Source: CAIYUC01 sp963682005
Lineage (GTDB): Bacteria > Bacteroidota > Bacteroidia > Bacteroidales > FEN-979
Assembly: GCA_963682005.1 (NCBI GenBank)
Contig: OY820914.1
Location: 744,001-808,000 of the forward strand
Reading direction: 5' to 3'
DNA: 64,000 bases
Position numbers and translations under genes: made by a program. A model generated the notes under the pieces. It had not been told where the DNA came from, ran no database searches, and worked only from the letters and a program-made list of their open reading frames with translations. Every line of letters starts with the position of its first letter. Within the stretch, counting starts at the first letter, position 1. This document shows, in pieces, positions 43,447-52,753 of this stretch.

Positions 43447-44670
43447 TTAAAACAATGATAATCCCAAATTTATATTAATACTATTATATTTCGAGTTCCA
43501 ATATGAGTAATCACTTAGAATTTCACGATTTGTATTATATCGAATTTCTATGCTATATCTATCTTTATATTTATAACCTACTCCTAAAGCTAAGTTTCTT
43601 CTTGATTTAATCTCAAGTTCAGATAGCACTGAGCCATCATTTCTTACGAATTTAATAGATGAATTAAACGGAAAGTCAAAAACATAAGAAACGTTTATAA
43701 ATAGTTTTGATTTATCATTCAAATAGAAATAGTATCGCACACCTACTGGCAATTCAATTGAACGGTAATCAACTTTTGAAACAAGAATTCCACCTGAAAC
43801 ACCGCTGGATTCATTCGATTGTTCTGATTTATAATATTGATAAGTGGGCTCTATTATTATCCCCCATTTGTTCTTATTGAACGGCAAAATAAATTCAGCT
43901 TCAATTCCAAACCTAATACCAATATTATTGCCAAAATCAGTATCTTTCGAACCTGACACTGAATTTTTTATTTCTAAACTGCTATAATTTAAACCAGGTC
44001 TAAAGGTCAAATTAAATAAATCTCTCTTTTTCTTAGTTTCATAGCTGATATAATCTGAACTAGTACATTCATTATATTTTATAAATAGTTTTTCTAAGTC
44101 TCTTTTAGAATAAGTTAGACGCTCTATATCATTTAATCCGATTTCTTCACACTTTAATTTGAGAAAAAGTTGCTGTTTGAAGTAATCATTCACAAAGATT
44201 TTACTTTCAATTAAATATCTTTTATAGACTAATTGTTCTATTTCTGAATCATCTAATTTATAGAACATTCGGGTAAGATTAGCATCAATATAAAGAAATA
44301 ATACTGCGTTCCCCTCTATAAGCACTTTTAGAAAAAGCAATTCTTCCTTAAAACTGGGATTTCTTTCAGAACTCATTTTATCTATTTGGTCACTAGACCT
44401 GTCAATATTCGTTTTAACTCTGATATACTTGGAAACATTATTAATACCGAACTCTTTTACAGTCTGAATAGTGGCTTCTTGAGCAGGTTCGTCTTCCAGA
44501 AGCTTATACTCGAACTTTGTAGGATTATTTTGCCAATCAATATTTTTAATTAGACATTCAATTTTCTTGTTGGATTCATCGATGAAATAACCATTCTCAA
44601 AAATAATCTGCGAATATGATTTAATGCATGAAATTGTAATCAAAGCCATTACTAATACTTTGTTTCTCAT
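43447..44670 (-). CDS. Orphan outer-membrane beta-barrel-like protein, AT-rich
   Basis: 407 residues with a signal peptide ending near SYSQ. The N-terminal half is soluble and charged; the C-terminal half (about 215-407) has alternating strands such as NLTFRPGLNYSSLEI, WGIIIEPTYQYY, VGVRYYFYLND and the ending NLGLSLF, which ends with a C-terminal Phe as in outer-membrane barrels. Base composition is much lower in GC than the genes on either side, and the codon use is AT-biased. It is flanked by a truncated toxin gene and a 700-nt gap. Recent horizontal acquisition is likely. I do not recognise the family. Confidence 0.75.
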   Translation of the reverse strand: MRNKVLVMALITISCIKSYSQIIFENGYFIDESNKKIECLIKNIDWQNNPTKFEYKLLEDEPAQEATIQTVKEFGINNVSKYIRVKTNIDRSSDQIDKMSSERNPSFKEELLFLKVLIEGNAVLFLYIDANLTRMFYKLDDSEIEQLVYKRYLIESKIFVNDYFKQQLFLKLKCEEIGLNDIERLTYSKRDLEKLFIKYNECTSSDYISYETKKKRDLFNLTFRPGLNYSSLEIKNSVSGSKDTDFGNNIGIRFGIEAEFILPFNKNKWGIIIEPTYQYYKSEQSNESSGVSGGILVSKVDYRSIELPVGVRYYFYLNDKSKLFINVSYVFDFPFNSSIKFVRNDGSVLSELEIKSRRNLALGVGYKYKDRYSIEIRYNTNREILSDYSYWNSKYNSININLGLSLF

Positions 44671-45374
44671 ATATTTTAAAATTTAAACCTTTTTAATTGT
44701 TATTATGTTAGATTGCGGGCATTTATGTTAATAACCCATAACGATTATATGAACGATTGCGGTTCCAATCTCACTTAATAGGATTTCGTTTTATTATGGA
44801 AAGTAGAATATCAAACGTATTGAAGTTATCATTACTCCCATAATTTTTTCCTAAGTAAAAGTAATAAAAATCAATAAAAATAATATGTGAGGGGGAAATA
44901 CATTTAGCTGGCGAGCTTTTCCCGCTTTCGCGGGGATGACGATCCGGTTTCTGGCCTGAACCAGACTGATCCCGTTAATGTGTATTATTTATGGATACGA
45001 TGCTATTATCCTTCCAACATAAAATTGCTGAATAAATACATGAGATTTCGATTGATGCAAGAAGGGTGGAGAATATGTTGAGGAAAGGTAGGAGGAAGAT
45101 GCTGGATCAATTACGAATTACGGATTACGAATTACGTCCGGGCTTTGCCCGAAGAAAGACTTGGAAACAAAGTTGACAGTTGATTCAAAACGGTCAACTT
45201 TATTCAGGCAAGGATAAAAGACAACTCTTCACCGTTCACTGTTCACTGTTCACTCTCTTTCCCTTTACCGGCAAAATATGGTCATATACCGATGTGTTGG
45301 ATCGCTGCGGAAAATAACCGGATACTTTTGCTCCTGTTCAAACATCAATGATATTTTAAACCAAATCAAACAGT
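44671..45374. repeat. Repeat-bearing intergenic region before rfbF
   Basis: About 700 nt without a gene. It is AT-rich up to about 44890. Then come a small hairpin near 44922 (CCCGC-TTTC-GCGGG), ATTACGAATTACGGATTACG words at 45109-45136, and tandem TTCACTGTTCACTGTTCACT at 45236-45253. No clear promoter for rfbF is seen. Confidence 0.5.
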
Positions 45375-46154
45375 ATGAAAGTAGCAATATTAGCAGGAGG
45401 TCTTGGCACAAGGATCAGCGAGGAATCGAATTCAATGCCAAAACCGATGATACAGATCGGCGAGCGCCCGATCCTGTGGCACATCATGAAAATCTATTCG
45501 TATTACGGCTTTAATGATTTTGTCATCCTCGCAGGTTATAAAAGCTATATCATCAAGGAATATTTTGCCAACTATTTCCTGCACCAGTCGGATGTAACCT
45601 TCAACCTGGCATCGAACAGCCTCGAGATCCTTAATTCGCAGAGCGAACCCTGGAAAGTGACGATCCTGGATACAGGACTGAACACCATGACCGGCGGCCG
45701 TATCAAACGCGCCGAGAAATTCCTCGGGGATGCCCCGTTCTTCCTGACGTATGGTGATGGTGTTGCAAACATCAACCTGAATCACCTGCTCGATTTTCAT
45801 AAGAAGCATGGAAAAGCCGTCACGATGTCGGCCGTTCAACCGGAAGGCCGGTTTGGGGCAGTCAATATGGAACCGGGAAGTGACCTGGTGACCAATTTCA
45901 TGGAAAAGCCGAAAGGCGACGGAGCCTGGATCAACGGCGGCTTTTTTGTTTGCCAGCCCGGGATCTTTGACTATATAAAAGAAGGCGACCAGACAATCTG
46001 GGAACGGAGCCCGCTGGAATCGATCGCTGCCAATGGCGAGCTTTATGCATTCAAGCATACCGGGTTCTGGAAACCGATGGATACCCTCCGCGACAAGACA
46101 CAACTCGAAGAATTATGGTTAAAAAAAGAAGCCCCATGGAAAGTATGGAGATAA
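45375..46154 (+). CDS. rfbF: Glucose-1-phosphate cytidylyltransferase
   Basis: 259 residues. The nucleotidyltransferase signature AILAGGLGTRISEESNSMPK (GGxGTR and the PKP lysine) is followed by TYGDGVANINLNHLL (metal-binding Asp), SAVQPEGRFGAV, NFMEKPKGDGAWINGGFFV and HTGFWKPMDTLRDK, all typical of RfbF. The enzyme makes CDP-glucose from CTP and glucose-1-phosphate, the entry to CDP-deoxysugars. It overlaps the next gene (CDP-glucose dehydratase), which confirms the assignment. Confidence 0.95.
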   Translation: MKVAILAGGLGTRISEESNSMPKPMIQIGERPILWHIMKIYSYYGFNDFVILAGYKSYIIKEYFANYFLHQSDVTFNLASNSLEILNSQSEPWKVTILDTGLNTMTGGRIKRAEKFLGDAPFFLTYGDGVANINLNHLLDFHKKHGKAVTMSAVQPEGRFGAVNMEPGSDLVTNFMEKPKGDGAWINGGFFVCQPGIFDYIKEGDQTIWERSPLESIAANGELYAFKHTGFWKPMDTLRDKTQLEELWLKKEAPWKVWR

Positions 46155-47248
46155 GCCATTTGTTTGGCGGTATTTATAAAGGAAAGAAGGTCCTGATTAC
46201 CGGGCATACCGGCTTTAAGGGTTCCTGGCTGGCTTACTGGCTTCACCGTTTGGGAGCAGAAGTCCATGGCATTGCGCTCGACCCGCCAACCGATCCGGAT
46301 CACTTTTCGTCGCTGAAATTACCGATCGATTCTTCAATCACTGATATTACCCATAAAGAAGAACTGGAAGCGGTGATCACCAGGATCGATCCCGGGATCA
46401 TCTTTCACCTGGCTGCCCAGCCGATCGTTCGGAAATCTTTTGAACAGCCGTATGAAACGTATATGACCAATATCATGGGAACGGTCAATGTGCTTGATGT
46501 ATGCAGAAAACTCCCGTCAGTGAAAGCACTGGTCAATGTGACGAGCGACAAGTGCTATGATAACCGGGAATGGATCTGGGGATACCGTGAAGATGAGCCG
46601 ATGGGCGGAAAAGATCCGTACAGTTCATCGAAAGGATGTTCGGAACTGGTTACGGCGGCATTCCGTCACTCCTATTTCAGGCCTGATATGTTTGGCAATA
46701 CACACCATCTGCTGATCGCTTCCGCGAGGGCCGGAAATGTGATCGGCGGCGGGGATTGGGCGGCAGACCGCATCGTTCCCGACCTGGTGAAAGCAGCCGC
46801 ATCCAAAACCACCTTATTCCTGCGGTATCCCGGAGCAACACGTCCCTGGCAGCATGTGCTGGAGCCACTGAGCGGATACCTGACGCTTGGATGGAAGCTT
46901 CTTGAAGGAAACAGCGGGTTTGCCCACGGCTGGAATTTCGGACCCGACATACGGAATAATGTCGCGGTGATCGACCTGGTGAAGGAAGCAGCTTCCGTTT
47001 GGCCTTCACTTCAGTTTGACTTTGAGAAGAAACCCCAGCCGCACGAAGCCGGGTATCTCATGCTCGACAGCACCATGGCAAAAAAAATCCTCAGATGGGA
47101 ACCTGTCTGGGATTTCAGGACTACCGTGAAAAGAACCATTGAATGGTACCTTGGTTACTATGAAAATTCGTTCATTAATACAGCAGCGGACCTGGAGAAT
47201 TACATTTCGGATGCAACGGAAAAATCACTTCCATGGACCAATCAATAA
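46136..47248 (+). CDS. rfbG: CDP-glucose 4,6-dehydratase
   Basis: About 370 residues. Short-chain dehydrogenase with the NAD motif VLITGHTGFKGSWLAYWL, FHLAAQPIVRKSFEQP, TSDKCYDNREWIWGYREDEP and YSSSKGCSELV (Y-x-x-x-K catalytic pair). It converts CDP-glucose to CDP-4-keto-6-deoxyglucose. The start is uncertain among ATGs at 46115, 46136 and 46145, all inside the end of rfbF; 46136 is chosen as a compromise. It overlaps the next gene by 16 nt. Confidence 0.94.
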   Translation: MESMEISHLFGGIYKGKKVLITGHTGFKGSWLAYWLHRLGAEVHGIALDPPTDPDHFSSLKLPIDSSITDITHKEELEAVITRIDPGIIFHLAAQPIVRKSFEQPYETYMTNIMGTVNVLDVCRKLPSVKALVNVTSDKCYDNREWIWGYREDEPMGGKDPYSSSKGCSELVTAAFRHSYFRPDMFGNTHHLLIASARAGNVIGGGDWAADRIVPDLVKAAASKTTLFLRYPGATRPWQHVLEPLSGYLTLGWKLLEGNSGFAHGWNFGPDIRNNVAVIDLVKEAASVWPSLQFDFEKKPQPHEAGYLMLDSTMAKKILRWEPVWDFRTTVKRTIEWYLGYYENSFINTAADLENYISDATEKSLPWTNQ

Positions 47249-48174
47249 GAAAATACACGAACAAGAAAGTCCTCATCACGGGGGGAGGCGGATATCTCGG
47301 GTCGAAGCTTGCAGAAAAGATCGTCCATTCAGGTGCATCCTGCTTTCTCCTTGATGTCGCCTTCAATCAACTTTCTGAATCCCTTGCTGAAAAACACCGC
47401 GATATTCATCTTGTGAAGGCAGATATAACTGACAGGGAAGGCATTCTGGAGATCTGCACGGTGATCCGACCTGACTATATTTTTCATTTTGCTGCCTCCA
47501 TTGACCGTTCCCGTGATTTTTCCATTTACGAAAAATTGTACCGGATCAATGTCGAAGGAACGGTAAACCTGCTTGAGGCGCTTAAAGATGTTCCTTACAA
47601 GGCCTTCTGTTATGCCGGTTCCAGCGAGGTTTACGGAACGAAAAATCCTGTTCCGTTTCACGAGGACCAGGTTCCGGACCCTGTTTCCCCCTATTCCCTC
47701 ACGAAACTGATGGCGGAGCAATTGATCCGTACACATTCATGCATCAACAACAAGCCTTTCACCCTTTTCAGGATCTTTCTCTTCTGGAGTCCGGATATGC
47801 CGGAGACCACTTTTCTCCCCCAGCTCATCGGTGCCATCCGGAGGAAAGAACCATTCACCATGACCAAAGGCAGGCAGAAACGTGATTATCTCCCGGTCGA
47901 TGACCTCGTAAACACAATGTGCATCCTTGCCGGAAAAAAGGGAACCGATAAGGAAATCATCAACCTTTGTTCAGGAAATTCGATTTCGATCCTGGAGATC
48001 GTCAGGCTGGTGAAAAAATGGTCACCGGAAAAGCCGGATATCTCAATGACATTGCCTTATCGTCCGAATGAGATCTTTGATATCCGGGGATCCGATCAGA
48101 AACTCCTCCGGCTGATCCCGGGTTTCGAACCAGGTTCCATTGAAAATGAACTAAAAATTTATTTGAATGAATAA
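47233..48174 (+). CDS. NAD-dependent epimerase/dehydratase (CDP-sugar modifying, SDR)
   Basis: 313 residues. Extended SDR fold: VLITGGGGYLGSKLAEKIV, IFHFAASIDRS, AGSSEVYG, YSLTKLMAEQL (Tyr-x-x-x-Lys), RDYLPVDDLVN and a C-terminal EPGSIENELKIYL. In the operon after rfbF and rfbG it probably reduces or epimerises the 4-keto-6-deoxy-CDP-sugar, for example to a CDP-6-deoxyhexose. The 3-dehydrase RfbH, needed for 3,6-dideoxyhexoses, is not present in this window, so a dideoxy sugar is not supported. Confidence 0.85.
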   Translation: MDQSIRKYTNKKVLITGGGGYLGSKLAEKIVHSGASCFLLDVAFNQLSESLAEKHRDIHLVKADITDREGILEICTVIRPDYIFHFAASIDRSRDFSIYEKLYRINVEGTVNLLEALKDVPYKAFCYAGSSEVYGTKNPVPFHEDQVPDPVSPYSLTKLMAEQLIRTHSCINNKPFTLFRIFLFWSPDMPETTFLPQLIGAIRRKEPFTMTKGRQKRDYLPVDDLVNTMCILAGKKGTDKEIINLCSGNSISILEIVRLVKKWSPEKPDISMTLPYRPNEIFDIRGSDQKLLRLIPGFEPGSIENELKIYLNE

Positions 48175-49879
48175 AATCAGCACAATCCTCAAGACAATTT
48201 CCGGGATCTTCTTCCGAGAGAAGATGAACAGGATCAATATTTTTTTTTACCGCGGAGGCGCAGAAGCGCGGAGAATTAACAGTGAGGATTCAAGCCCTCT
48301 GCGTCTCGGCGTTTCGGCGGTTATTTTTTTAAAGGGTTTTCTGAACTCCGTTCTCTTTAGCCCCGCGGCACATAGAACGAATCCAATTTTTATATTTCTT
48401 GTCATAATAATATTCTTTCAAATCGATACTTCCTTCAGCCAGGTCCCTGCCGACACGCTTCAGCAGGCCAAAGCATTAAGAGATAATGGGAAGTACAGGA
48501 AATCAATGGAGCTTTTTGACGCGTATCACAAAGCGCATCCCGATGACATGAATGCGACCTGGCTTTATGCGCAAACCGCCTATTGGTCAAAGCATTATTC
48601 CCTGTCATCGGTCCTTTACGAGGAAGCCATCAGCAAAGCGCCGAAAAATAAAGAGCTCCGGCTTGATTATGCAAAGATGCTGACCAATACCGGTGATCTC
48701 GGGAAAGCAGACCAGGTTCTTCAGAAATATACTGCCGATTATCCAGCAGATCCGGAGGCATGGTTCTACATGGCGAAGGTCCGTTACTGGCAGGGTGACG
48801 AGAAAAAAGCGCTGGTATTGCTCGGCAACCTGCTGAAAAATGTACCGGATTATCAACCTGCATTGAAACTGCGCAAAGAGATCCTTGGGAACCGTGCTCC
48901 CTGGCTAAGGCTTATGGCTGCTTATTCTTTCGATGATCAGCCAATGGAGATGCTCATGCCGGTGCTTGATGGCGGATGGCATCTGTCCTCGCTCGGGAAT
49001 CCCGATTTTCAGCTGACAGTTCCTGTCCGGTTCGACAGCACAAATTTTATCGCACAGGGATTCCGGGCCGGCAACAAGTTCAATTTCACGAAAGCTGACC
49101 TTTCCATCTACCTGAATGCCGGTATTTTCAATTACTCTACCCTGAATTCCCTTGACTGGACCGGGGATCTCCTCATCGAGAAACACTTCTTCCGGAAGCT
49201 GCGGATTTCTGCAGAACTGCGCCGGATGCCCTACCTGTCGACTCTGAGCAGTACAAAGACCCCGGTGCTCGAGAACCATCTTTCCGCTTTAGTGGCCTGG
49301 GATGACATGGATCACTGGAACGGGCAGGTGAGTTATGAGGCCAGCACCTTTTCCACTGATAACAATAACATCCAGTCTTTCTGCGGATGGGTTTTCGCAC
49401 CCGCGATAAAACCAGGTCGTTTTGACTTTCATTTCGGCTACGGGTACAATTACAGCACTTCAAAAGAAAGCATGTTCGTTTCCGAAAAACCGCTGGATGA
49501 CCTGATTTCAGACTGGACAGCCGATATGACCATCGAAGGGATCTACAATCCATATTTCACCCCAAACAACCAGCGGGTTCATTCATTGCTCGGGATCTTC
49601 AACTACCGCCCGGTTGATCCGCTGAAGATCGGGTTGAACGTCAATGTAGGGGTTTATGCAACAACCATGAATCCTTACCTTTTTCTGAATACGGATCCTT
49701 CCGGAAACATATTTATTGACCGCGGGTTTGAGGAAGAAAAATTCACCCCGCTGGATCTCCGTGCCAACTTTGCGTGGCAGCTTTCGCGAACCATTGATCT
49801 CACAGGGGAATTCAGGTACAGCAAAACACTTTTTTACAGTGCGAAGATATTTAGTTTCAGCATACGGAAAAAGATCTGA
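48167..49879 (+). CDS. TPR plus outer-membrane beta-barrel protein (YaiO/PgaA-like exporter)
   Basis: 570 residues. TPR repeats run about 95-225 (ALRDNGKYRKSMELFDAY, AQTAYWSKHYSLSSVLYEEA, DLGKADQVLQKY), followed by a beta-barrel region to the C-terminus (alternating strands ending FSFSIRKKI). This resembles TPR-barrel proteins that carry polysaccharides through the outer membrane. The N-terminus is odd. Before a signal-like segment (IFIFLVIIIFFQ near 80-92), residues ~28-55 are the translation of an intergenic repeat with inverted CCGCGGAGGCGCAGAAGCGC and GCGTCTCGGCG words. No alternative ATG, GTG or TTG lies between the repeat and the hydrophobic core. Confidence 0.8.
   Translation: MNKISTILKTISGIFFREKMNRINIFFYRGGAEARRINSEDSSPLRLGVSAVIFLKGFLNSVLFSPAAHRTNPIFIFLVIIIFFQIDTSFSQVPADTLQQAKALRDNGKYRKSMELFDAYHKAHPDDMNATWLYAQTAYWSKHYSLSSVLYEEAISKAPKNKELRLDYAKMLTNTGDLGKADQVLQKYTADYPADPEAWFYMAKVRYWQGDEKKALVLLGNLLKNVPDYQPALKLRKEILGNRAPWLRLMAAYSFDDQPMEMLMPVLDGGWHLSSLGNPDFQLTVPVRFDSTNFIAQGFRAGNKFNFTKADLSIYLNAGIFNYSTLNSLDWTGDLLIEKHFFRKLRISAELRRMPYLSTLSSTKTPVLENHLSALVAWDDMDHWNGQVSYEASTFSTDNNNIQSFCGWVFAPAIKPGRFDFHFGYGYNYSTSKESMFVSEKPLDDLISDWTADMTIEGIYNPYFTPNNQRVHSLLGIFNYRPVDPLKIGLNVNVGVYATTMNPYLFLNTDPSGNIFIDRGFEEEKFTPLDLRANFAWQLSRTIDLTGEFRYSKTLFYSAKIFSFSIRKKI
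48248..48331. repeat. Intergenic-type palindromic repeat inside the coding region
   Basis: ACCGCGGAGGCGCAGAAGCG at the left and CTGCGTCTCGGCGTTTCGGC with GGTT at the right form an imperfect inverted pair of ~20 nt. The same word family (GCGAAGACGCGAAGACGC) lies in intergenic DNA near 26768 and 29616. Here it is read in frame. Confidence 0.6.
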
Positions 49880-49880
49880 C

Positions 49881-51464
49881 ATGAACCGAAAGAAAGATCT
49901 CTGGATATTCAGCATTGCTGCGGGCGTCAGGAAGTATGACAAGTTCTTCCTGCTGATCCTCCTTATTGCAGGGATCATCAACCTGGTTTTATTTGCCGAT
50001 TGGTGGTTTCGCCGGGAGCATATCGGGAATTTCCTGTTTTTCATGATCTTCAGCTTCATTTTCTGGTATGGTGTCAGCCGGATCATCCTGATATGGATCA
50101 ACCATCTCAACATTCAGAAACCAGAGCACATTGATCCTCCTGAAGGGTTGAGCGTGGCCATTTTCACGACGTGCACCCACGGGGAGCCGTTATCGATGTT
50201 TGAAAAGACACTGGCAGCCTGCAGGCGTGTGCGCTACCCGCATACTACTTACCTGCTTACTGACTCCAATGATCCCGAAATAATGCGGCTTGCCGATCGT
50301 CACGGAGTAAAATTGCTTCAGCTGAACGAAACGCCTGGTGCCAAAGCCGGGAAGATCAACAAAGCACTGTCGGTGACCACCGAAGACTTTATCCTGATCC
50401 TTGATCCTGACCATATTCCCTTTCCTGAGTTCCTGCATCATACCCTGGGTTATTTCCAGGATAAGAAGATCGGGTTTGTGCAGGTTTCACAGGCCTATTA
50501 CAACCAGTACCGGTCCTTTACAGCCAGGGGTGCGGCGGAACAGACCTATACGTTTTATGGTCCGACACAGATGGGGCTTCACGGGAAAGGGTGTGCCGTG
50601 GCGATAGGCGCCAATTGCACGTTCCGGCGAAAAGCCCTGGAAAGCATCGGCGGACATGCCATAGGACTGGCCGAAGACCTGCTGACCTCCATCAGGCTTC
50701 ATGCTGCAGGATGGAAATCGGTTTATAACCCGGTTGTGGTAAGCCGCGGACTGGTACCGGAAGACCTGGGCTCCTTCTGCAAGCAGCAGCTGAAATGGGC
50801 ACGTGGCGTATTCGAAGTCGGCTTCATGGAATTTCCGAAGCTGTTCCGCCACCTGACCGGTTGGCAGCGACTGTCCTACATGGCGATCGGCACCTATTAC
50901 CTGGTCGGGCTTACAACTTTCTTTTTTACGGTTATTCCATTCATTTATTTCCTGACTGGATTATTGCCCGCCCGTATGTCATTTGTTGATTTCATCATCC
51001 ATGGAACCTATGTAGCCCTGATCTCCCTTTTCTTCTATATTTATTCGCAGCGGTGGATGAGTCATCCCGGTTCGGAACGTGGCTTCCAGTGGAGGGGGAT
51101 GGTTTTGAAATATGCCTGTTATCCCGTTTATCTCCTTGGATTCCTCCTGGCCCTGGTCAATGTTGAGATTCCCTATATTCCAACGGCGAAGAAAGCGGTT
51201 ACAGGATATATCACGCCCTTTGTAAGGCCGCTCTGGATCCAGGTATTCCTTTTCGTCATCATGTTCATCGCCGTATTTATCAAGCGAAGATACTACACCT
51301 CCGAAGCTGACCTTGCGCTGACAGCTGAACGTACATGGGGAATGATCGGATTTGCCGCACTGGCTGCAGTGATGGCTTTCGGCGGGATCTATGCTGCCTG
51401 GGAGGCACGTTCCCTGAAAGAAGAAAATCCCTGGGATCGAATTGATATAAATAACCTGAAATAG
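49881..51464 (+). CDS. Processive GT2 glycosyltransferase (cellulose synthase-like)
   Basis: 527 residues from the ATG at 49881, 2 nt after the preceding gene; the open frame extends back to 49716 inside that gene and is rejected. Two N-terminal spans, a GT-A catalytic domain with the metal-binding LDPDH, LAEDLLTSIRLHAAGW (catalytic Asp), and QQLKWARGVFEVG (Q-x-x-K-W variant of QxxRW), then about six C-terminal spans. This layout is that of membrane synthases of beta-linked polysaccharides such as cellulose or mannan-like polymers. No PilZ domain follows, so c-di-GMP control by that route is not indicated. It partners with the barrel protein upstream and the GH26 downstream. Confidence 0.9.
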   Translation: MNRKKDLWIFSIAAGVRKYDKFFLLILLIAGIINLVLFADWWFRREHIGNFLFFMIFSFIFWYGVSRIILIWINHLNIQKPEHIDPPEGLSVAIFTTCTHGEPLSMFEKTLAACRRVRYPHTTYLLTDSNDPEIMRLADRHGVKLLQLNETPGAKAGKINKALSVTTEDFILILDPDHIPFPEFLHHTLGYFQDKKIGFVQVSQAYYNQYRSFTARGAAEQTYTFYGPTQMGLHGKGCAVAIGANCTFRRKALESIGGHAIGLAEDLLTSIRLHAAGWKSVYNPVVVSRGLVPEDLGSFCKQQLKWARGVFEVGFMEFPKLFRHLTGWQRLSYMAIGTYYLVGLTTFFFTVIPFIYFLTGLLPARMSFVDFIIHGTYVALISLFFYIYSQRWMSHPGSERGFQWRGMVLKYACYPVYLLGFLLALVNVEIPYIPTAKKAVTGYITPFVRPLWIQVFLFVIMFIAVFIKRRYYTSEADLALTAERTWGMIGFAALAAVMAFGGIYAAWEARSLKEENPWDRIDINNLK

Positions 51465-51469
51465 TAACA

Positions 51470-52645
51470 ATGGCAAATAGAACACATCGTCTGCTTTTTT
51501 CCTTCGGAGCCCTGGTATCCGGGATCGTCATCGTGATCATACTTACTTTCCTCGGGGCCAAATCACGCGGCCCCCTGGCAAACCTGCTGGATCATGCAGG
51601 AACGGTCGTTACGCATGTCGAGAACAAGATCATCAATGAAAACCTTACAGACAAGCGGAAAGACCGGCTTCAATGGTTCCAGCCTTTCCTTGCCGAACCT
51701 GAAAAATTCAGGAACCCGGGAAAAATGCTGCTGGGGGTCTATGATAATCTCTCCGTGGAAACGTTTCAGAATACCTTTGATCTTGAAACAGGGTTAAAAA
51801 CGACCTTCCCCCTCATCCACATTTATATTGCCTGGGGAAGCAAGGAAGAAGAGGCATTTCCGAAAGAAAAGGTGAATGCGATTTATGAACTTGGATCCGT
51901 TCCGATCATCACCTGGGAACCATGGCTTTCCGATTTTGATGCAGAAAAATATCCGAACCTGAGAAGCCCCGACAAAAGGGATAAAGGTGGTCTTCGTGAC
52001 ATTGCAGCAGGGAAATATGATCCTTACATCACTGCATGGGCCACGGATGCAAAGAATACAAATAAGTCTGTTTTCCTAAGGTTCGGCCATGAAATGAATG
52101 ACCCGTACCGCTATCCCTGGGGACCGCAGAACAACAGCGCCAAAGACTATGTTGCAGCCTGGAGGCATGTCCACAAGCTCTTTACAGCCCTTGGTGCGAC
52201 AAATGTGATCTGGATCTGGTCGCCCCACCCCTCCTATGGATGGTTTGATGCATTTTACCCCGGAGACAAGTATGTGGACTGGGTGGGTGTGAACATCCTG
52301 AATTACGGGACTGTCGCAAGCTGGTCGAAATGGTGGAGTTTCAAGGAAATGTTCGGAACACATTATGAAGAGCTTGCCAAATATAACAAACCGCTGATGA
52401 TCACCGAATATGGTTGCCTTTCAGTGGGCGGGGACAGAAAAAAATGGTTTGAAGAATCCTTGTCGGAATTACCGAAGGAGTTCCCGAAAGTGAAATCGGT
52501 GGTTTTCTTCCATTTCTCGGCCGACAATACGACGACACAGCAGGTGGTCGACTGGACGATCAAGAACGATTCAGCATCTGTTACGACAATCATTCAGCAA
52601 ATAAAGAACTGGCCTGATTCGATAAGGCCTCCGGGCATTCATTGA
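51470..52645 (+). CDS. Membrane-anchored GH26-like beta-glycanase
   Basis: 391 residues. One N-terminal membrane anchor (about 10-30) and a GH26 catalytic domain. The acid/base is probably Glu208 in LRFGHEMND, and the nucleophile Glu313 in MITEYG. ITWEPW and VIWIWSPHPSYG are also typical. GH26 enzymes are mostly beta-mannanases or beta-1,3-1,4-glucanases. Coming directly after the GT2 synthase (5 nt apart), it probably trims or releases the growing polymer in the periplasm, as BcsZ (GH8) does for cellulose. The family suggests a mannan- or mixed-linkage glucan-like product, but the substrate is not proven. Confidence 0.88.
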   Translation: MANRTHRLLFSFGALVSGIVIVIILTFLGAKSRGPLANLLDHAGTVVTHVENKIINENLTDKRKDRLQWFQPFLAEPEKFRNPGKMLLGVYDNLSVETFQNTFDLETGLKTTFPLIHIYIAWGSKEEEAFPKEKVNAIYELGSVPIITWEPWLSDFDAEKYPNLRSPDKRDKGGLRDIAAGKYDPYITAWATDAKNTNKSVFLRFGHEMNDPYRYPWGPQNNSAKDYVAAWRHVHKLFTALGATNVIWIWSPHPSYGWFDAFYPGDKYVDWVGVNILNYGTVASWSKWWSFKEMFGTHYEELAKYNKPLMITEYGCLSVGGDRKKWFEESLSELPKEFPKVKSVVFFHFSADNTTTQQVVDWTIKNDSASVTTIIQQIKNWPDSIRPPGIH

Positions 52646-52753
52646 TTTACCGGCAAAAAAATAACGTTTACCGATTATTCTGATCCTGACTTATTCCAAA
52701 TCATACTTTTATCCGGAATATTCCCAACAAGCAAGAATTAACCCGGAAAAAAT

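Noticed and set aside
45432..46103. 223-codon minus-strand frame
   Set aside because: Antisense shadow of rfbF, whose motifs are complete on the plus strand.
49716..49880. 5' extension of the GT2 gene
   Set aside because: Lies inside the preceding barrel gene; the ATG at 49881 directly after that gene's stop is the better start.
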